Shown in pieces: positions 1 through 12,100 of a stretch of 64,000 nt of DNA. The number at the start of each line of letters is the position of its first letter. Positions within the stretch are counted from its first letter, which is position 1. The position numbers were made by a program, and so were the translations under genes. Under the pieces are notes generated by a model, which saw nothing but the letters and a program-made list of their open reading frames with translations, was not told the DNA's origin and did no database searches. Source of the stretch: Kribbella albertanoniae (lineage in GTDB: Bacteria > Actinomycetota > Actinomycetes > Propionibacteriales > Kribbellaceae); assembly GCF_004348455.1 (NCBI RefSeq), contig NZ_SMKA01000004.1:1-64000 (forward strand), read 5' to 3'.

Positions 1-150
1 CCCGACATCATCCGCACCCTCCCCTTCGGCACAGGCATCCTCCTAGCTCGCACAGCCCCACCCATCCTCCTCAACATGACCCCTTGGACCGCCCGCGCCG
101 ACGCCGACGCCATCCGCCTCAGCATCGCCCGAGCTACCGACCTGCCATGA
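1..150 (+). CDS. TraG/VirD4-type conjugal coupling protein, C-terminal end only
   Basis: Reading frame 1 is open from the window edge to a TGA at 148-150 and encodes about 49 residues, including LPFGTGILLARTAPPIL and ending near ARATDLP. A C-terminal LPFGTG...LL.R..PP segment followed by a Trp-containing strand is what I know from the tail of actinobacterial TraM/TraG-like ATPases that couple DNA to type IV secretion. The start and ATPase core lie outside the window, so the family call rests on a short tail. Its stop overlaps the next ATG by four bases (ATGA), so the two genes are probably translationally coupled. The relaxase at 9.2-12.8 kb supports a conjugation role. Confidence 0.6.
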   Translation, partial: PDIIRTLPFGTGILLARTAPPILLNMTPWTARADADAIRLSIARATDLP

Positions 151-509
151 GCCGAGACGATGAACTCGGCCGCGCCTTCGGGCTCCCAGCAACAGACCCG
201 TACGTCATCTGCTGGCGTGATCTTGACGAAAGCAGCACGGCCGAAGAGCTGGATCGGCTCAAAGACTGGGTCGACTGGGTGACGAGTCGGTACGACCTCG
301 ACCACAAGGTCGTCCCGCCATGCTGGGCTGCTCACGGTGCCGTGGTCGAGGAACTCTCCGCGCTCCGCACGCTCTGGGAGTCTTGCTACCAAGACGACGC
401 TGCGCCAACCGATCCCGTCGCATTCCACCGCGACCTGACGTTGGCGATGCGGCGCCTGAGGGACTGGACGTCAATGCTTGGTTGCACCAGGACCGTCCAC
501 CGTGGGTAG
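147..509 (+). CDS. DUF4913-like conjugation-module protein
   Basis: The ATG at 147 overlaps the upstream stop, giving 120 residues; a longer upstream reading would run into the coupling-protein gene and is not favoured. The middle has a PPCW motif followed by H..V.EL.AL...WE and then DPVAFHRDL, the order seen in DUF4913 proteins of actinobacterial conjugative elements (compare CPRWW...AL..AWE). Its biochemical role is unknown. It is predicted cytoplasmic and has no signal peptide or membrane segment. It is the last gene of the conjugation operon visible here, before a gap carrying the promoter of the toxin gene. Confidence 0.5.
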   Translation: MSRDDELGRAFGLPATDPYVICWRDLDESSTAEELDRLKDWVDWVTSRYDLDHKVVPPCWAAHGAVVEELSALRTLWESCYQDDAAPTDPVAFHRDLTLAMRRLRDWTSMLGCTRTVHRG

Positions 510-582
510 CCGAGCCCTCACAGCAGTTGCTGTCGGGTGGGTGTCTGTGTAGGGCAACAGGTATGGCGTTACGGAGGGGCGA

Positions 583-610
583 TTGCAGCTTGATGCAATT
601 TCTGTAACGT
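583..610 (+). promoter_or_regulatory. Putative sigma-70-type promoter for the RHS toxin gene
   Basis: TTGCAG at 583-588 and TAACGT at 605-610 are separated by 16 bp, close to the housekeeping consensus in high-GC actinobacteria. It lies about 97 bp upstream of the RHS start in an otherwise non-coding stretch. It is inferred from sequence only. Confidence 0.4.
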
Positions 611-706
611 GGCGCGGTCGCTTCGCGATGGTGGGGTTGCTGGCCGCCCTTCGGATGTCCCTCCGCGGGTGCTGTCCCTCTCGGCCGGCGTGAGGTGGGT
701 CTGCCC

Positions 707-3700
707 ATGTATGTCCTGGATCGTTCTCAGCGTGCCCGAGTTCAGCGTTTCCCGCGGGTTGTCGCAGCATTCGTGGCTCTTTCGCTACTGGTGACTGGCT
801 TGGAAGCCGAGCAGCCGGCCCAGGCCGTGCCTGTGGCCGATCCGGTGCCGCCTGCTACGAAGGTGGCATCTCGACCGGACCTGGTGTCTGCGGTGGTGAC
901 TGCGCGGTCGCAGGGCGCGAAGGTCGAGGTCGAGTCGATGCGCACCGAGACGGCGACGACCTGGGCGAATCCGGACGGCACGATGACGACCGAGGCGCAC
1001 ATGGCGCCGGTCCGATTCAAGAACGCGTCAGGGCAGTGGCGGTCGGTCAACCTGGAACTGGCCAAGGGCACGGACGGGACGGTCGCGCCCAAGGGACATC
1101 AGTTGGGGTTGCGGCTGGGGAAGCGGACGACGGGGACCGGTGGGGTGTTCGCGTCGGCTGCTTCGGCTAACGGTGGGTTGATGGAGTGGCTGGCACCGTT
1201 CGGTCTGCCGGAACCGTCGGTCGGCGGGACGAAGGCGACGTACGCGGATGTCCAGCCTGGTGTGGACTTGGCGTTGGATGCCCGGCGTAGCGGGTTCGAG
1301 GCTGACTTCGTCGTGAAGTCGCGGCCGGAGTCGGCGCCGGTGTGGCGGCTCCCGTTGCGGACGAAGGGTTTGACCGCCCGTACGGCGAAGTCGGGTGTGA
1401 TCGAGTTCGTTGACGCGGGCAACGTCGTCCGGGGCCGGATCCCGGTGGCCTACATGTGGGACGCGGCGAAGAACCCGGTGACGGGTGAGCCGGCCACGAA
1501 GACCGTCGTGAGCGTGTCGGTGGAGCACGTGTCGCCGGGTAAGGCGACGCTGGTGGTCGCGCCGGACCAGGCGTGGTTCATGGACCCGGCGCGGGTGTTC
1601 CCGGTGACGGTCGATCCGACGTACGTGGCGGGGACAGCGTCGCCGTCGTTCGACACGTTCGTGCAGACGAGTGTGGGCACGGATTTGTCGTCGACGACGG
1701 ATCTGCGGGTGGGGAAGAACGGGACGCATCAGGAGCGGACGTTCTTCAACTTCGGCACGGGGCCGTTCCAGGGCAAGGACATTGTGTCGGCGACGTTGTC
1801 GCTGTATCAGGACGGCGCGACGACCTGTACGCCGACCGCGGTGAACCTGTACGGCGCTGGGGTCGCCTCGAGTTCGACGACGTGGGCGAATCAGCCGACG
1901 ATCTCGTCGACCCTGTCGGGTACGGCGTCATTCGCAAAGGGCTTCTCGGGTTCCTGTGTGGCCGGCCGGGTCGGGATTCCGATGACGAGCTTGGCGCAAT
2001 ACTGGGCCACGACCCAGGCTGGCACAGTCGGTGTCGCGCTGAAGGCAGCCAGTGAGTCGGATGCCAGTTACTGGAAGCGCTTCAGGTCGATGGAGTCGTC
2101 GACCGATCCGTTCGTGTCGTTCACCTGGAACCGCAAGCCGAACGCTCCCGCGACGGTCGAGCCCAGTGAAGCCGTCGCATACGCCGCTCCTGGCGAAACC
2201 AGCTCATCGCTCTATTCTGCGTCCCTGCGACCATGGGTACGTACCAAGGCCACGGACCCGGACGGAAACACGGTCAAGTACATCTTCGAGTTCTACACCG
2301 GCTCGGGCTCGACGCTGAGCGTTAAGGGCACCTGTACGTCGTCGGTGTACGCCTCGGGTACGACGGCCGGCTGCCGACCGGCGACCGACCTGCCCGACAA
2401 CACGCTGCTGTACATCCGGGCCAAGGCCAACGACGGCCGACTCGATGGTCCGTGGGTGAGCTACAACCAGCGGCTGCGGACCGGTGCGCAGACCCCGGCA
2501 CAACCTGCCATTTCCTGCCCTGCGCCGCACGGCAACAACACTTGGCAGGACACCGCACCGACCGTCGACGTCAAGTGCACGATCACCGCGACCGGCACCG
2601 GCTACAACGCCCCCGGCTACTTGCGCGTGATCATCGATGGCAAGCGTCCGGCCGCTAACCCCGCCGGGGGAGCGGAAGGCCAGATCAAGATCACACCATC
2701 TAGCGACCCGACGGTCGCGAAGTGGGACGTGACCTTCCCGAAGGACAAAGCGGGTCTGCACACGATCGTGACCCAGGCCGAGACCCCGGCCGGACGGTTC
2801 TCGACGCCGAACAAGACCCACGCTTTCGGCTGGGGCGGCACGGCGCTCACGTCACCGACCGCCGATCCGCGCATCACGACCGCAGACAACATCCGGGTCA
2901 CCGCTGCCGGCCCGCCCAAGGGGACCGCCTCAAACGTCTCGGCGCGGGTCAAGTGGCGCATCTCCGGGTACGGCGGTGCCGACGACCTGGTGGGCTGGAA
3001 TGAGGACGCCACCGACCTGCCGGTGACCGACAACGGCACGGGTGGTGTCACGGTCAACACGCTGTGGGACACGAAGAAAGCGACCTCGGACGCGAACCTG
3101 GACTCCGACCCTGACGCGGCTGGCGTGCAGCCGACTGTGCTGAACGAACGGGTCCCGGTGAAGCTCGACATCCAGGTCTGCTTCAAGTACGGCTCAACTG
3201 AACAGTGCACCTGGTCGCAAACTCCCGACACCACTATCCAGCGTGTACCGCATGCCTTCGGCAACGGCTATCCGACGGCCGAGGCAGGACCAGGCCAGGT
3301 CGCCTTGTCTACAGGTGAGTTCAACATGTCGGCGACCGACATCTCGGTCCCTGGCTACACCGGTGACCTGTCGATCTCGCGGTCACACATGACGTACGAG
3401 ACGCCGCGAACTCCGCTCGAGAACCTCTTCGGTGATGGCTGGAGCACACAGTTCGACGGCGCCGACGCTGGCGCTGCCGGCATGCAGGTGGTCGACTCCA
3501 CCAGGACCGACGGCACTCTCGTTTTGATGGACGGTGACGGAACGACGCTGGTCTTCGAGACGCCCAACGCCCAGCGTCGCACCACGGCCGCTTTCGCGAC
3601 CGGCAACTGGGTTCCGGTGGATGAGGACACGCAACTCGACGGGTCACGCCTGACCGTGTCCGGTTCGGGTGCGTCGACACTGCTGTCCTACACCGAGGAC

Positions 3701-6700
3701 GACGGCACCATCACGACCTGGACGCTCCCCGCCGCGCCGACGGCCAACGCCGACGCCCAGTTCCGCCCGGCCGGGATTGCCGAGCCAGGGATTGCTGGCA
3801 AGACGACCTTTTCCTACGACGGGACCGGGCGGGTGGCCCGGGTGATCGCACCCGCGCCGCCCGGTGTCACCTGTGGCGCCTTCAACCCATCGGCGCCCCT
3901 GACGGGTCTGAACCCTGGTTGCCGGGCGCTCCGGCTTGCCTACGACACCGTCGGTTCGTCCATGGTCCGGATCGGCGAGGCGTGGCTGGACATCTACAAT
4001 CCGGACAAGTCCGGTGGCGCCGGGATGGACTCCATCAAGGTCTCTACCTATAGCTACGACACGCTGGGGCGCCTGATCAGGGTCACCGACCCGCGGTCGA
4101 ACCTGTCCACGGAGTACGGCTACAACGAAGGCAACGATCTCATCTCGGTGAAGCCCGCCGGCCAGATCGCGTACCAGCTGAACTATCTCACCGTCGACCA
4201 GCGCCAGAAGCTTGACTCCGTCAAGCGTGACCGCCCTGCCGGCGACCCGACGGGCGGTACTGCGACTCTCGGGAAGTTCGTCTACGACGTGCCGTTGTCC
4301 GGCCCGGGCCTCCCCGACCTGTCGGCAACCTCGGTCGCACGCTGGAACCAGAAAAGCAGCCCGGCCAACGGTTATGCGGTCTTCGGGCCTGACCGCCTAA
4401 TCTCCGGCACACCAACTACTGACGACTGGCAGTACGCCGACCTTCAATACACCGACGCCGCCAACTACACCGTCAACACGTCCCAGTACGGCGCCGGAGA
4501 CTGGCAGTACACCTCGACCGACTACAACGAGGAGGGCAACATCGTCCGAGCACTCGACGAACGCGCCCTGCGGTCGGTGATCGACGGGTCCATGCCGCCC
4601 GGTGCGTCGGTCGATCAACTGGCTTCGCTGACGGTCTACAACGCCGACATCAAGAACGCCGCCGGCGACACCATCACACCTGCAGGCTCCATGGTTACCG
4701 ACGCCTATGGCCCTGCGCGCTATGCCGCCCTGAAGGACGGCACTGTCACCTGGATCCGCCCGCACTCCCGCACCACCTACGACCAGGACGCGCCAAACGC
4801 GGGCATCAACCCCGACACATCGCTGCCCTACCGGCTGGCCACCAGCGAAACCTCCTATGCCCACGACCCCGGTACGGGCACCGACCTCGAGATCACAGGC
4901 CGAACCCTTACTGACTACGCAGCGCCCATCGCTGGCGATACCGACGGCTGGGCACAGAGCCGGCCGAGCAAGACCATCGCTGATCTAGATCTCGACGGCA
5001 TCAACAGTGCCGGCGACATTGCCAAGACCACGCGGTACGACGCGGAGGGTCGTGTCGTCGAGACCCGGCAACCGGCCTCAAATGGTTCTGATGCCGGTAC
5101 GACGAAAACCGTCTACTACACCACGGTCGCCAACAGTCAGTTCGCCGAGTGTGGAGGAAAGCCACAATGGGCCGGGCTGGTCTGCAAGACGTATCCGGCT
5201 GCCCAGCCGAACTCTGCCGCAGGATCGACGCCGACCCTGCCCTCCACCACGACGAGTGCGTTTACCTACCTGCTCGCGCCGAAGACCGTCACCGAAACCT
5301 CAGGGCCGGTAACACGCACCAGCACCACGTCGTTCCTCCTCGACGGCCGCACCGCCTCCACCAAGACGACCGTCGACGGCCTGACTGGGTCGAAGGCGAT
5401 CACGGAAAAGATCCCGACCTACGACACAGCCACTGGGCAGGCGATCCTGACGACCGCGAAGAACTCGAGCGGTGAAACCGTCGGCACCGTCACGACTGGC
5501 TATGACACCTGGGGCCGGCAGACCACATACCAGCCATCCGGCGAAACTGCCTCCACTACGGTTTACGACGCAGCAGGCCGAACCAAGACGGTTACCGACG
5601 CCAACGGCTCCACCACTTACACCTACGACGGCACTGATGCCGTCGGCAACTCTGAGCACCGCGGCCTGCCGACCAAGGTCGAGGTCACGACGGCCGGATC
5701 CACTTGGACATCGGTGGGCGCTTACGACGCCGACGGTGCCCAGACGATCCAGAAGCTGCCGGGCGGCATCACGCAGTACAACGACATCGACAACGCAGGC
5801 GAAGCGGGCGGCCGACGCTACACCGGGCAGGTCACCTCGCTGAACGCGGACGGTTCGACCACCGTTGACCCGAACGGCCCCTGGCTGTCCTGGTCAATCG
5901 AAAACGATGTCGATGGCCGTGTCGTCCGCGAGTGGACCCCCGACGGCGCTGCGTTCACCGGCCCAGCCGGCGATGCCCCGGGCGATGCCATCCCCTACGA
6001 CCGTGCCTACACCTACGACAACGCCGGCCGCCTGACCCAGGTCCGCGACCGCACTGCCGCGGCCACCGGCATCGACGTCACAGACCCGTCCGAAATACCG
6101 TCTTGCATCACCCGCAGCTACGGCTTCGACCGCAACGACAATCGCCTCACAAAGGCCACCGCCCCAGCTGCAACTGACGGCGCCTGCACCACGACAGGCG
6201 CCACGACAGTCACTCATGCCTTCGATACCGCAGACCGCCCAACCACCGGTGCCAACGGCATCGGAACCTACAGCTACGACGCCCTGGGCCGCACCACGAA
6301 TCTGCCAGCCGCGGATGCTCCACATCCGACCGACGGCGACATAACCCTGTCCTACTACGACAATGACCTGCCAGAGTCCATCAGCCAGGGCGGTACCACG
6401 ACGTCGTTCACCTTGGATGCGGCTGACCGACGCTCCACAGAATCAGTCACTGACGCAACCGGCACCAAGCAGACAGTCCGTCACTATGCAGACAGCTCCG
6501 ACAACCCCACCTGGGTAACCCAGGGCAGCGTCACCACCCGCTACGCTGAACTCATCGGTGACGACCTCAACCTCACCGTGGACCAGACGGGCGCCGCCGA
6601 CCTCACGATCGCCAATCCTCACGGCGACGTGGTCACCTCTGTCGAGTTGCCCGCCGCAGGCACAGCGGCAACCTCGATCGGCGGCTGGAACGGCTATGAC

Positions 6701-7390
6701 GAGTACGGCAACGCGGCCGCAGCCAATGCCAACCACACCGGCACTGTCAACTACGGATGGGTAGGCGCCAAGCAGCGAGCAACCTCAGGCGCAGGCCTGG
6801 TCCTGATGGGGGTTCGCCTCTACAACGCAGCGACCGGGCTCTTCACCTCGCTGGATCCGGTCGCGGGCGGCAACGCCAACGCCTACATCTACCCGGCCGA
6901 CCCGATCAACAGCTCCGACCTCGACGGCCAGTGGAAGAGGCCCAAGTGGCTCAACTGGAAGAACGTCGCCAGGGTCGCCACCGTCGCTGCGTTCGGCGCC
7001 TGCATCGTCGTCTCGGCCGGCGCCTGCCTGGCCGCCGGAGTTGTCGCAGCCGGTCTCTCCGCCCGCGCGAAAACCGGCACCTTCAAAAGCAGGAGGTTCC
7101 TGAAGGCATGGGGCGTCGGCTCGCTGTGGGCCCTGGGAGGCGGCGTCGTAGGCAAGGGCATCGGTAAGATGTACGGCGAGCGAGGCGTCCGGTACGCCAA
7201 GCACATGCGGATCGGGAAGTGGCGATCGCGCTGGCTGCGGAGGGTACGAGGGTTCAACGGCAGGCCGACCACACCACGCCGGGGAATGTACTACGTGCAC
7301 CAGGCAATGACCGGTGGCTACATGAGCGCCGCACAGGCAGTCAATTGGAAGAAGAAGCCGCGGCGCAGCCGCGCCCAGTACATCGATTAA
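707..7390 (+). CDS. Secreted RHS-repeat polymorphic toxin with DNRLRE domain
   Basis: This 2227-residue protein has an N-terminal signal (hydrophobic [14 protein letters not shown], Ala-rich cleavage region). A DNRLRE-type domain spans roughly 310-475 ([22 protein letters not shown]), followed by Ig-like stretches. YD/RHS repeats such as [10 protein letters not shown] and [10 protein letters not shown] run from about 850 to 2070. The RHS core ends with [13 protein letters not shown]...SSDLDGQ. After DLDGQ come about 150 variable residues, the expected toxin tip: a hydrophobic segment ([18 protein letters not shown]) then a very basic tail ending [13 protein letters not shown] do not recognise the tip. 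ATG 707 is preferred over GTG 695 because GAGGTGG lies 8 bp upstream. The next two genes are immunity candidates. RHS cores of this type encapsulate a toxic C-terminus; toxicity here is inferred. Confidence 0.85.
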   Translation: MYVLDRSQRARVQRFPRVVAAFVALSLLVTGLEAEQPAQAVPVADPVPPATKVASRPDLVSAVVTARSQGAKVEVESMRTETATTWANPDGTMTTEAHMAPVRFKNASGQWRSVNLELAKGTDGTVAPKGHQLGLRLGKRTTGTGGVFASAASANGGLMEWLAPFGLPEPSVGGTKATYADVQPGVDLALDARRSGFEADFVVKSRPESAPVWRLPLRTKGLTARTAKSGVIEFVDAGNVVRGRIPVAYMWDAAKNPVTGEPATKTVVSVSVEHVSPGKATLVVAPDQAWFMDPARVFPVTVDPTYVAGTASPSFDTFVQTSVGTDLSSTTDLRVGKNGTHQERTFFNFGTGPFQGKDIVSATLSLYQDGATTCTPTAVNLYGAGVASSSTTWANQPTISSTLSGTASFAKGFSGSCVAGRVGIPMTSLAQYWATTQAGTVGVALKAASESDASYWKRFRSMESSTDPFVSFTWNRKPNAPATVEPSEAVAYAAPGETSSSLYSASLRPWVRTKATDPDGNTVKYIFEFYTGSGSTLSVKGTCTSSVYASGTTAGCRPATDLPDNTLLYIRAKANDGRLDGPWVSYNQRLRTGAQTPAQPAISCPAPHGNNTWQDTAPTVDVKCTITATGTGYNAPGYLRVIIDGKRPAANPAGGAEGQIKITPSSDPTVAKWDVTFPKDKAGLHTIVTQAETPAGRFSTPNKTHAFGWGGTALTSPTADPRITTADNIRVTAAGPPKGTASNVSARVKWRISGYGGADDLVGWNEDATDLPVTDNGTGGVTVNTLWDTKKATSDANLDSDPDAAGVQPTVLNERVPVKLDIQVCFKYGSTEQCTWSQTPDTTIQRVPHAFGNGYPTAEAGPGQVALSTGEFNMSATDISVPGYTGDLSISRSHMTYETPRTPLENLFGDGWSTQFDGADAGAAGMQVVDSTRTDGTLVLMDGDGTTLVFETPNAQRRTTAAFATGNWVPVDEDTQLDGSRLTVSGSGASTLLSYTEDDGTITTWTLPAAPTANADAQFRPAGIAEPGIAGKTTFSYDGTGRVARVIAPAPPGVTCGAFNPSAPLTGLNPGCRALRLAYDTVGSSMVRIGEAWLDIYNPDKSGGAGMDSIKVSTYSYDTLGRLIRVTDPRSNLSTEYGYNEGNDLISVKPAGQIAYQLNYLTVDQRQKLDSVKRDRPAGDPTGGTATLGKFVYDVPLSGPGLPDLSATSVARWNQKSSPANGYAVFGPDRLISGTPTTDDWQYADLQYTDAANYTVNTSQYGAGDWQYTSTDYNEEGNIVRALDERALRSVIDGSMPPGASVDQLASLTVYNADIKNAAGDTITPAGSMVTDAYGPARYAALKDGTVTWIRPHSRTTYDQDAPNAGINPDTSLPYRLATSETSYAHDPGTGTDLEITGRTLTDYAAPIAGDTDGWAQSRPSKTIADLDLDGINSAGDIAKTTRYDAEGRVVETRQPASNGSDAGTTKTVYYTTVANSQFAECGGKPQWAGLVCKTYPAAQPNSAAGSTPTLPSTTTSAFTYLLAPKTVTETSGPVTRTSTTSFLLDGRTASTKTTVDGLTGSKAITEKIPTYDTATGQAILTTAKNSSGETVGTVTTGYDTWGRQTTYQPSGETASTTVYDAAGRTKTVTDANGSTTYTYDGTDAVGNSEHRGLPTKVEVTTAGSTWTSVGAYDADGAQTIQKLPGGITQYNDIDNAGEAGGRRYTGQVTSLNADGSTTVDPNGPWLSWSIENDVDGRVVREWTPDGAAFTGPAGDAPGDAIPYDRAYTYDNAGRLTQVRDRTAAATGIDVTDPSEIPSCITRSYGFDRNDNRLTKATAPAATDGACTTTGATTVTHAFDTADRPTTGANGIGTYSYDALGRTTNLPAADAPHPTDGDITLSYYDNDLPESISQGGTTTSFTLDAADRRSTESVTDATGTKQTVRHYADSSDNPTWVTQGSVTTRYAELIGDDLNLTVDQTGAADLTIANPHGDVVTSVELPAAGTAATSIGGWNGYDEYGNAAAANANHTGTVNYGWVGAKQRATSGAGLVLMGVRLYNAATGLFTSLDPVAGGNANAYIYPADPINSSDLDGQWKRPKWLNWKNVARVATVAAFGACIVVSAGACLAAGVVAAGLSARAKTGTFKSRRFLKAWGVGSLWALGGGVVGKGIGKMYGERGVRYAKHMRIGKWRSRWLRRVRGFNGRPTTPRRGMYYVHQAMTGGYMSAAQAVNWKKKPRRSRAQYID

Positions 7391-7396
7391 AGGTTG

Positions 7397-7981
7397 ATGA
7401 ACCTCACCATGAACACCTCCGGAGCGGAGCCGACCGTCTTTCGTAACAAGACCAACCGTTTTTGGGGTGCCGGGCTGATCGGCATCTTCGCGGTCGGCTG
7501 GCTCCTGAGTGATCCGTTAATGCTTCGCGGTGTGCCGCTTGATGTGCCGCCTGCGGATCGCATTACGTCTCAAGATGCCGCAGTCTTCTCGTGGGTGCTG
7601 GCAGTTGTTTCTGGTCTGGTTCTGGCGCTGCTCTGGTACCCATGCGTGGAAGTGTCGGATGAAGAGGTGGTCATCAAGAATCCATTGCTGACAACGAGCA
7701 TCCCGAAAGAAACCATCACGGCCGTGGACGAGTCGAAGACCTACCTGCGAGTCATTGCAGCCGGCAAATCCTACATCTGCATCGGCTTGGAAAAATCTCT
7801 GGCCATGGCAGTCCGGGATGCCTCCGACTCGTCCACAGCATTGGCGACTGCCGCCATACCTGAAACACCGACGCCAACTAGCGAGGAGCCGAGCAGGTCT
7901 TTGCGGCGGCCGACAGTTGTTGAAATCGTCGTCATCTTGGTTTGGTTCTCCCTCGGTGCGATAGCGCTGGTCAAAGGGTAA
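7397..7981 (+). CDS. Membrane protein with PH-like segment, candidate RHS immunity protein
   Basis: This 194-residue protein starts 6 bp after the RHS stop; ATG 7397 and ATG 7409 are both possible, and AAGG at 7390-7393 is close to the first. Hydrophobic segments lie near residues 22-40 (GAGLIGIFAVGWLLSDP) and 60-80 (VFSWVLAVVSGLVLALLWYP), and a third is at the C-terminus (EIVVILVWFSLGAIALV). Between them CVEVSDEEVVIKNPL followed by short beta-like strands resembles a bacterial PH domain, common in small actinobacterial membrane proteins. The tight linkage to the toxin suggests immunity, and a membrane immunity protein would fit a membrane-active tip. The role is inferred from position only. 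Confidence 0.55.
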   Translation: MNLTMNTSGAEPTVFRNKTNRFWGAGLIGIFAVGWLLSDPLMLRGVPLDVPPADRITSQDAAVFSWVLAVVSGLVLALLWYPCVEVSDEEVVIKNPLLTTSIPKETITAVDESKTYLRVIAAGKSYICIGLEKSLAMAVRDASDSSTALATAAIPETPTPTSEEPSRSLRRPTVVEIVVILVWFSLGAIALVKG

Positions 7982-8073
7982 ACATCCCGTCACCGGCTGC
8001 CTTGAGGCTAGCGCCATGCTATTGCTCGGCCTGTGCACCGTGGGTGTTTCCGCAAGAGTTTCTAGGGATTGTC

Positions 8074-8853
8074 ATGCGACGAATGTTCGGCACTTTCGTA
8101 CCGGAATATAGAAAGATCGATGGCGTCAGGTACCGTGTCACGTATCGGCCCGAGATCCCAGTCGGCGTCCGGGCGATACAGGTTGACGAATTCGATAGCG
8201 GCCATGCTGAAGACTCTCTTGACTTCCTCGAACCAGCTCAAGGCACCCTCACGCACCTCATCGTCACCAACGGCCAAATCCGAGATGTCTCTGTCCTGGA
8301 GCGTTTGCCAGCTCTCCGCAACGTGACGTTGAATACCGGAAAGATTCGCAAAGGGGTGGAGGCTCCGATACCTGGACTCGAGGAAGTGGGTCTTGGATGG
8401 TCGGAGCGAGTCCGGGCACTGCTGGCAGGCCCTCGGCTAACCAAGGTCGTGCTGGACTCCCCTCCTAAGGAGGTGCCGGTCGCGGGGATGAGTCTGGAGA
8501 AGTTGAGGCTGACCGGCGTGGGGCATACATGTCTGCCGTCAGTCCGGGTGCGCGACCTATGGATTGCTAGCGGGATCCGTCGCGGCACTATTGAAGGCCT
8601 GCGACAGGTCGCCGGACTCCGCGAACTCTGGCTGGACAATGTCGTCCCTACAGATCTGGGAACAAGCCCAGACCCCGCTTTCTCGCAACTGCGGAGCCTG
8701 GCGCTGGAAGATTGCCGGAACATCCCGAGCCTGCTGCCTTTCGCCGAGACTCAGCTTGATGAGCTGATCGTGATCGGCGATGTTTCGGTGCAAGATGGCA
8801 CGCTCGCTGGTCTGAACGCCAGGAAGCGGCGATTCCCGCCGGGCTGGGCGTAG
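8074..8853 (+). CDS. Leucine-rich-repeat-like protein, second immunity candidate
   Basis: It encodes 259 residues from ATG 8074, with AGGGA at 8064-8068 as the ribosome site; GTG 8071 is an alternative, and a longer upstream start at 7942 would overlap the previous gene. From about residue 55 on, irregular units such as LTHLIVTNGQ, LPALRNVTLNTG, LEKLRLTG, LRELWLDN and LRSLALEDC recur about every 20-25 residues, indicating a leucine-rich solenoid. It has no signal peptide and is probably cytosolic. LRR-like proteins occur downstream of polymorphic toxins as binding partners, so it may be an immunity or accessory gene of the RHS locus, or an orphan. Confidence 0.5.
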   Translation: MRRMFGTFVPEYRKIDGVRYRVTYRPEIPVGVRAIQVDEFDSGHAEDSLDFLEPAQGTLTHLIVTNGQIRDVSVLERLPALRNVTLNTGKIRKGVEAPIPGLEEVGLGWSERVRALLAGPRLTKVVLDSPPKEVPVAGMSLEKLRLTGVGHTCLPSVRVRDLWIASGIRRGTIEGLRQVAGLRELWLDNVVPTDLGTSPDPAFSQLRSLALEDCRNIPSLLPFAETQLDELIVIGDVSVQDGTLAGLNARKRRFPPGWA

Positions 8854-8974
8854 CGGTTCCAGAGCGGAAGGGTTTCGCTGTGGGGCCTGCGCCCACAGCG
8901 CCGAGGATCCAAAGAACAATATTCATGCCCGCCCCAGGCAGGACGAGGAGGTAGCCCGGGAGCTGAAGGGGTCG

Positions 8975-9150
8975 TTGGTGGCGCCGGCATTGTCGCGAAC
9001 TGGCCGGGCTCCGCACGGGCGGCCTGCTCGCCCCTGGCGTCAGTTGGTAATACCGGCGTCGAGGACGGCCAGCGTCATGAGGATCGATGTTCTCCCAGGC
9101 GCTGGAAATCCATCCGGCACGCTCCAGCCAGGCAAGAACTGGGGTGCAAC
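8975..9150 (-). pseudogene. Remnant of a PadR-family repressor, frameshifted and truncated
   Basis: Translated on the minus strand, about 9145 down to 9029 reads PVLAWLERAGWISSAWEN, then IDPHDAGRPRRRYYQLTP. This is the PadR winged-helix signature (PVLARLE.AGW...WE.....GRPRRRYY.LT..G). One base later the continuation EQAARAE is found only in another frame, so a single-base frameshift breaks the C-terminal helix. The N-terminal HTH is missing. The rest of the 8854-9158 gap contains no other gene I can support. Confidence 0.6.
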
Positions 9151-9158
9151 CTCCCGCC

Positions 9159-12100
9159 TCAGCCCCGCGTGAGCGGCGGACTCGCAGCAGGGTCATCGAC
9201 TCCGGCGCCGTCATGGTGCTGGATCGCGAACCCCTGGCCGGACTCGGGGGGAGCGAGGTGGAGTGCGGTGGTGAGGCGGCTGTAGGCGGCGTACTGGGCG
9301 GCAGCGGTTGGCTGCGGAGGTTCACCAAGTGGGTCGGCAGTGTGGATGCCGTACCGCTCGCGATAGGCCACGATCTGGCGAAGCCATTCGGTGCGCTGTG
9401 AGGCGGATTGGTCAGAGACGAAACGGTCGAAGGCTTGGTACCAGGGAGGCGCCTCGTGAATCGCCTGCTCTGTCAGCCAATCAACGCGTTGCACGATTTG
9501 GTTCTCGATCTCGCGGAGCGGTGCAACCAACAGGGGGTCGCTGGTCTGACGAGCCGGACTGACCATCCCGGCGATCAGGATCGGCTGGCGACCTGTCTGG
9601 CGAGCGGATCTGTGGAGTAGGCGCAGCGCCCTGGTGTGGAGGACTGCGGCCAGGTCATGCGCATCCGTCAGGGGCGCCTGGTTGACGGCCATGCGAAGGA
9701 AGTCTGCGACGTTGAAACCGACGCTCTCGGCACGTCGCAGCGCCGCGGTCAAGGCGCCATACGCCGCAGATGCCTGAAGTGCGGCCTGGTCGGCAGAGTC
9801 CAATCCGCTGGTGGCGATGGCACCCGCGTAGCGGGTGCGGGCGTCTAGTTGGCAGAGGTGTTCGTGGATGGGGACTAGGCGGTCGAGGCGGGTGGCGTTG
9901 TCTAGCTCTTGACGCATGACTTCGTGGGCGGAGAGTTCTACGCCGGGGTTGTCGAGGACGGCTTCCAGGACGTCCTGCATCGTTTGCTCGAGCTGGGGTT
10001 CGTGGAGGTCTGGGGTGGGTTGGTGGGTGGTGATGTAGGCGTGGTTGGAGTGGCGGCCGCGGGTTAGGCCTACGTAGAGGAGGGCTCGGGTGAGGTGGTC
10101 GGTGACTACTAGGTGGGCGGTGTCGACTGTGGCGCCTTGGGCTCGGTGGGCTGTGGTGGCGTAGGCGAGTTCTACGGATTCTTGGACGTAGGTGGTGGGG
10201 AGGGTGACGGTGTCGTTGTTGTGGTTTTGGACGGTGAGGGAGCCGTCGGGCCAGCGGTGGATGACGGTCCAGTGGTCGCCGTTTTGGACGAAGCCGGTTT
10301 GGCCGTAGCGGAGGCGGCGGTTGTTGAGGCGGGTGACGATGTGGTCGCCGAGGCCTACGGCGGTGCCGTCGTGGAGTTCGACACCGTCGGGTTCGACTTC
10401 GCCGGTGGTGATGCGGTCCAGGCGGGCTCGGGCGTTGAGGCGGGCGACGGTGGCGTTGTCGGCGGCGATGAGGAGGCTGATTTTGCCGGTATGGATGTCG
10501 GCTCGCCAGGCTTGGTAAGCGGCGTCTTCCATTTCGTCTGCGGGGCCGGCTGCCAGGCGATCGTGCTCGTCATACGCGTCGATGACATCGAAGTGGCCGG
10601 CGCGGAGGGCGAGACTGGCATCGCGTTCCCAAGGGTTGGTGAAACGCCAGACATCGCTGAGTTCAGCGGCGTCGGTGTCGTTGGCGACGAGGCGGAAGGC
10701 GCCGCCGGTGTCGGCCGCTCCGAGTTGGGCGTCGTCGCCGATGAGAAGGAGTTTTGCTCCAGCCGCATCGGTTGCGCGGGCGAGGGTGGCGAGTTCCATG
10801 GTGCCGGCCATGGAGGCTTCGTCGATGATGACGAGTTGGTTCTTGTGGAAGGTCCATCGGTCGTCTTCGGCGCGGAGGCCGGCCAGCTGCGTGATGAGGG
10901 AATGGTGGCGGAGTCGGCGCCGACTGCGGTGGGCGAGGTGGGCGGCGTGCTCGGTTTCTTGGATGCGTTGTCGGCGGATCTCAGCGCCGAGGCCGGCGGA
11001 TTCGTAGATCCATTTGGCGATGTTCTCGGTTGGAGCTCCGATGGCGTCCGAGAGGATGGTGGAGGCGGCTGATGACGGAGCTAGGGCGATGATCGAGCCT
11101 TCGCCGTGGGCTCTCTGCCATGTGGAGCTCAGGGCGGACAGGAGGCTTGTCTTGCCGGTTCCGGCTGGTCCGCGGAGAGCTTCGACCTTCTGTCCGCTGG
11201 TGGCGATGCGGTGAAGTGCCCGGACCTTATCGGCGCTCAGGTTGTCTGCCTGGACGAGTCGATAGCTGATCTTCGGGCCGGCTGCGTCACGTGCCAGATC
11301 GAGGAGCACGGCCTCGGCGCCGAGGATGACGGGTGAGGTGTAGATCTGGCCATTGTGGATGGTGAAGACGCTCTCGCCGCTGGCGCGAGCTATCGGGACG
11401 GCGACCAGCTCTGGTGCGGTGAGACTGATGGAGTGCTGTTCGGCGCGCTCGACAATTGCCTGGAGTACGTCGAAGCGATCAGTCGACGAGATCAACCGAA
11501 GTAGCCGGGTTTGGCGGGCTGCCTCGGCCATCAGGTTCCAGCGGGTCCATGTGGCGCGCTTGTTCTGGAGGGTCAGAACGGTGGCCGCGCCGTACGCGTC
11601 GATCGTCTCCGGGCTGAGATCTGCGGCGGCGAGTGGTCGCTCACCTTGGTGTTCGAGAGACTGCTGAATCGTGGCCAGGACGTCGGCACCGACGGCTCGA
11701 TGCGCGCGGTTCTTCCACTCGGCCATCATGGCTGCGAGCGGTCGCGCCTGGTGCTTCGGTGGCCGGTTCAGGAGTGTTGCCTGCTGTCTGAGGACGTACA
11801 TCTCGCGGCGGCTGGGCGGGTGGGACCGGTCGCTCCGTTGTTCGAGCAGGGTGGCGAGGTTGGCCTCGATTTGCTCCGTTCTGGCTGAGAACTCGTTGAT
11901 CAGTTCGTCTGGGATCACGTCGATCTCGAAGGCTGGATTCCGACTGGATCCGCGCTCGCGCAGCTCCCATCCGACGCCGAGTCGGCGGGTCAGATTGTCG
12001 GCCAGGAGGACGTTGTGGATCTCGGACATCGCTACAGTCGCGCGATGGAGTACGCGGCTGTCGAGCGTCCGCCAGACGCCGTCCTCGCGGCCCTGAACGC

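Noticed and set aside
10113-11072. Long Gly/Val-rich plus-strand frame inside the relaxase gene
   Set aside because: It is antisense to MobF with the biased composition of a shadow frame in high-GC DNA.
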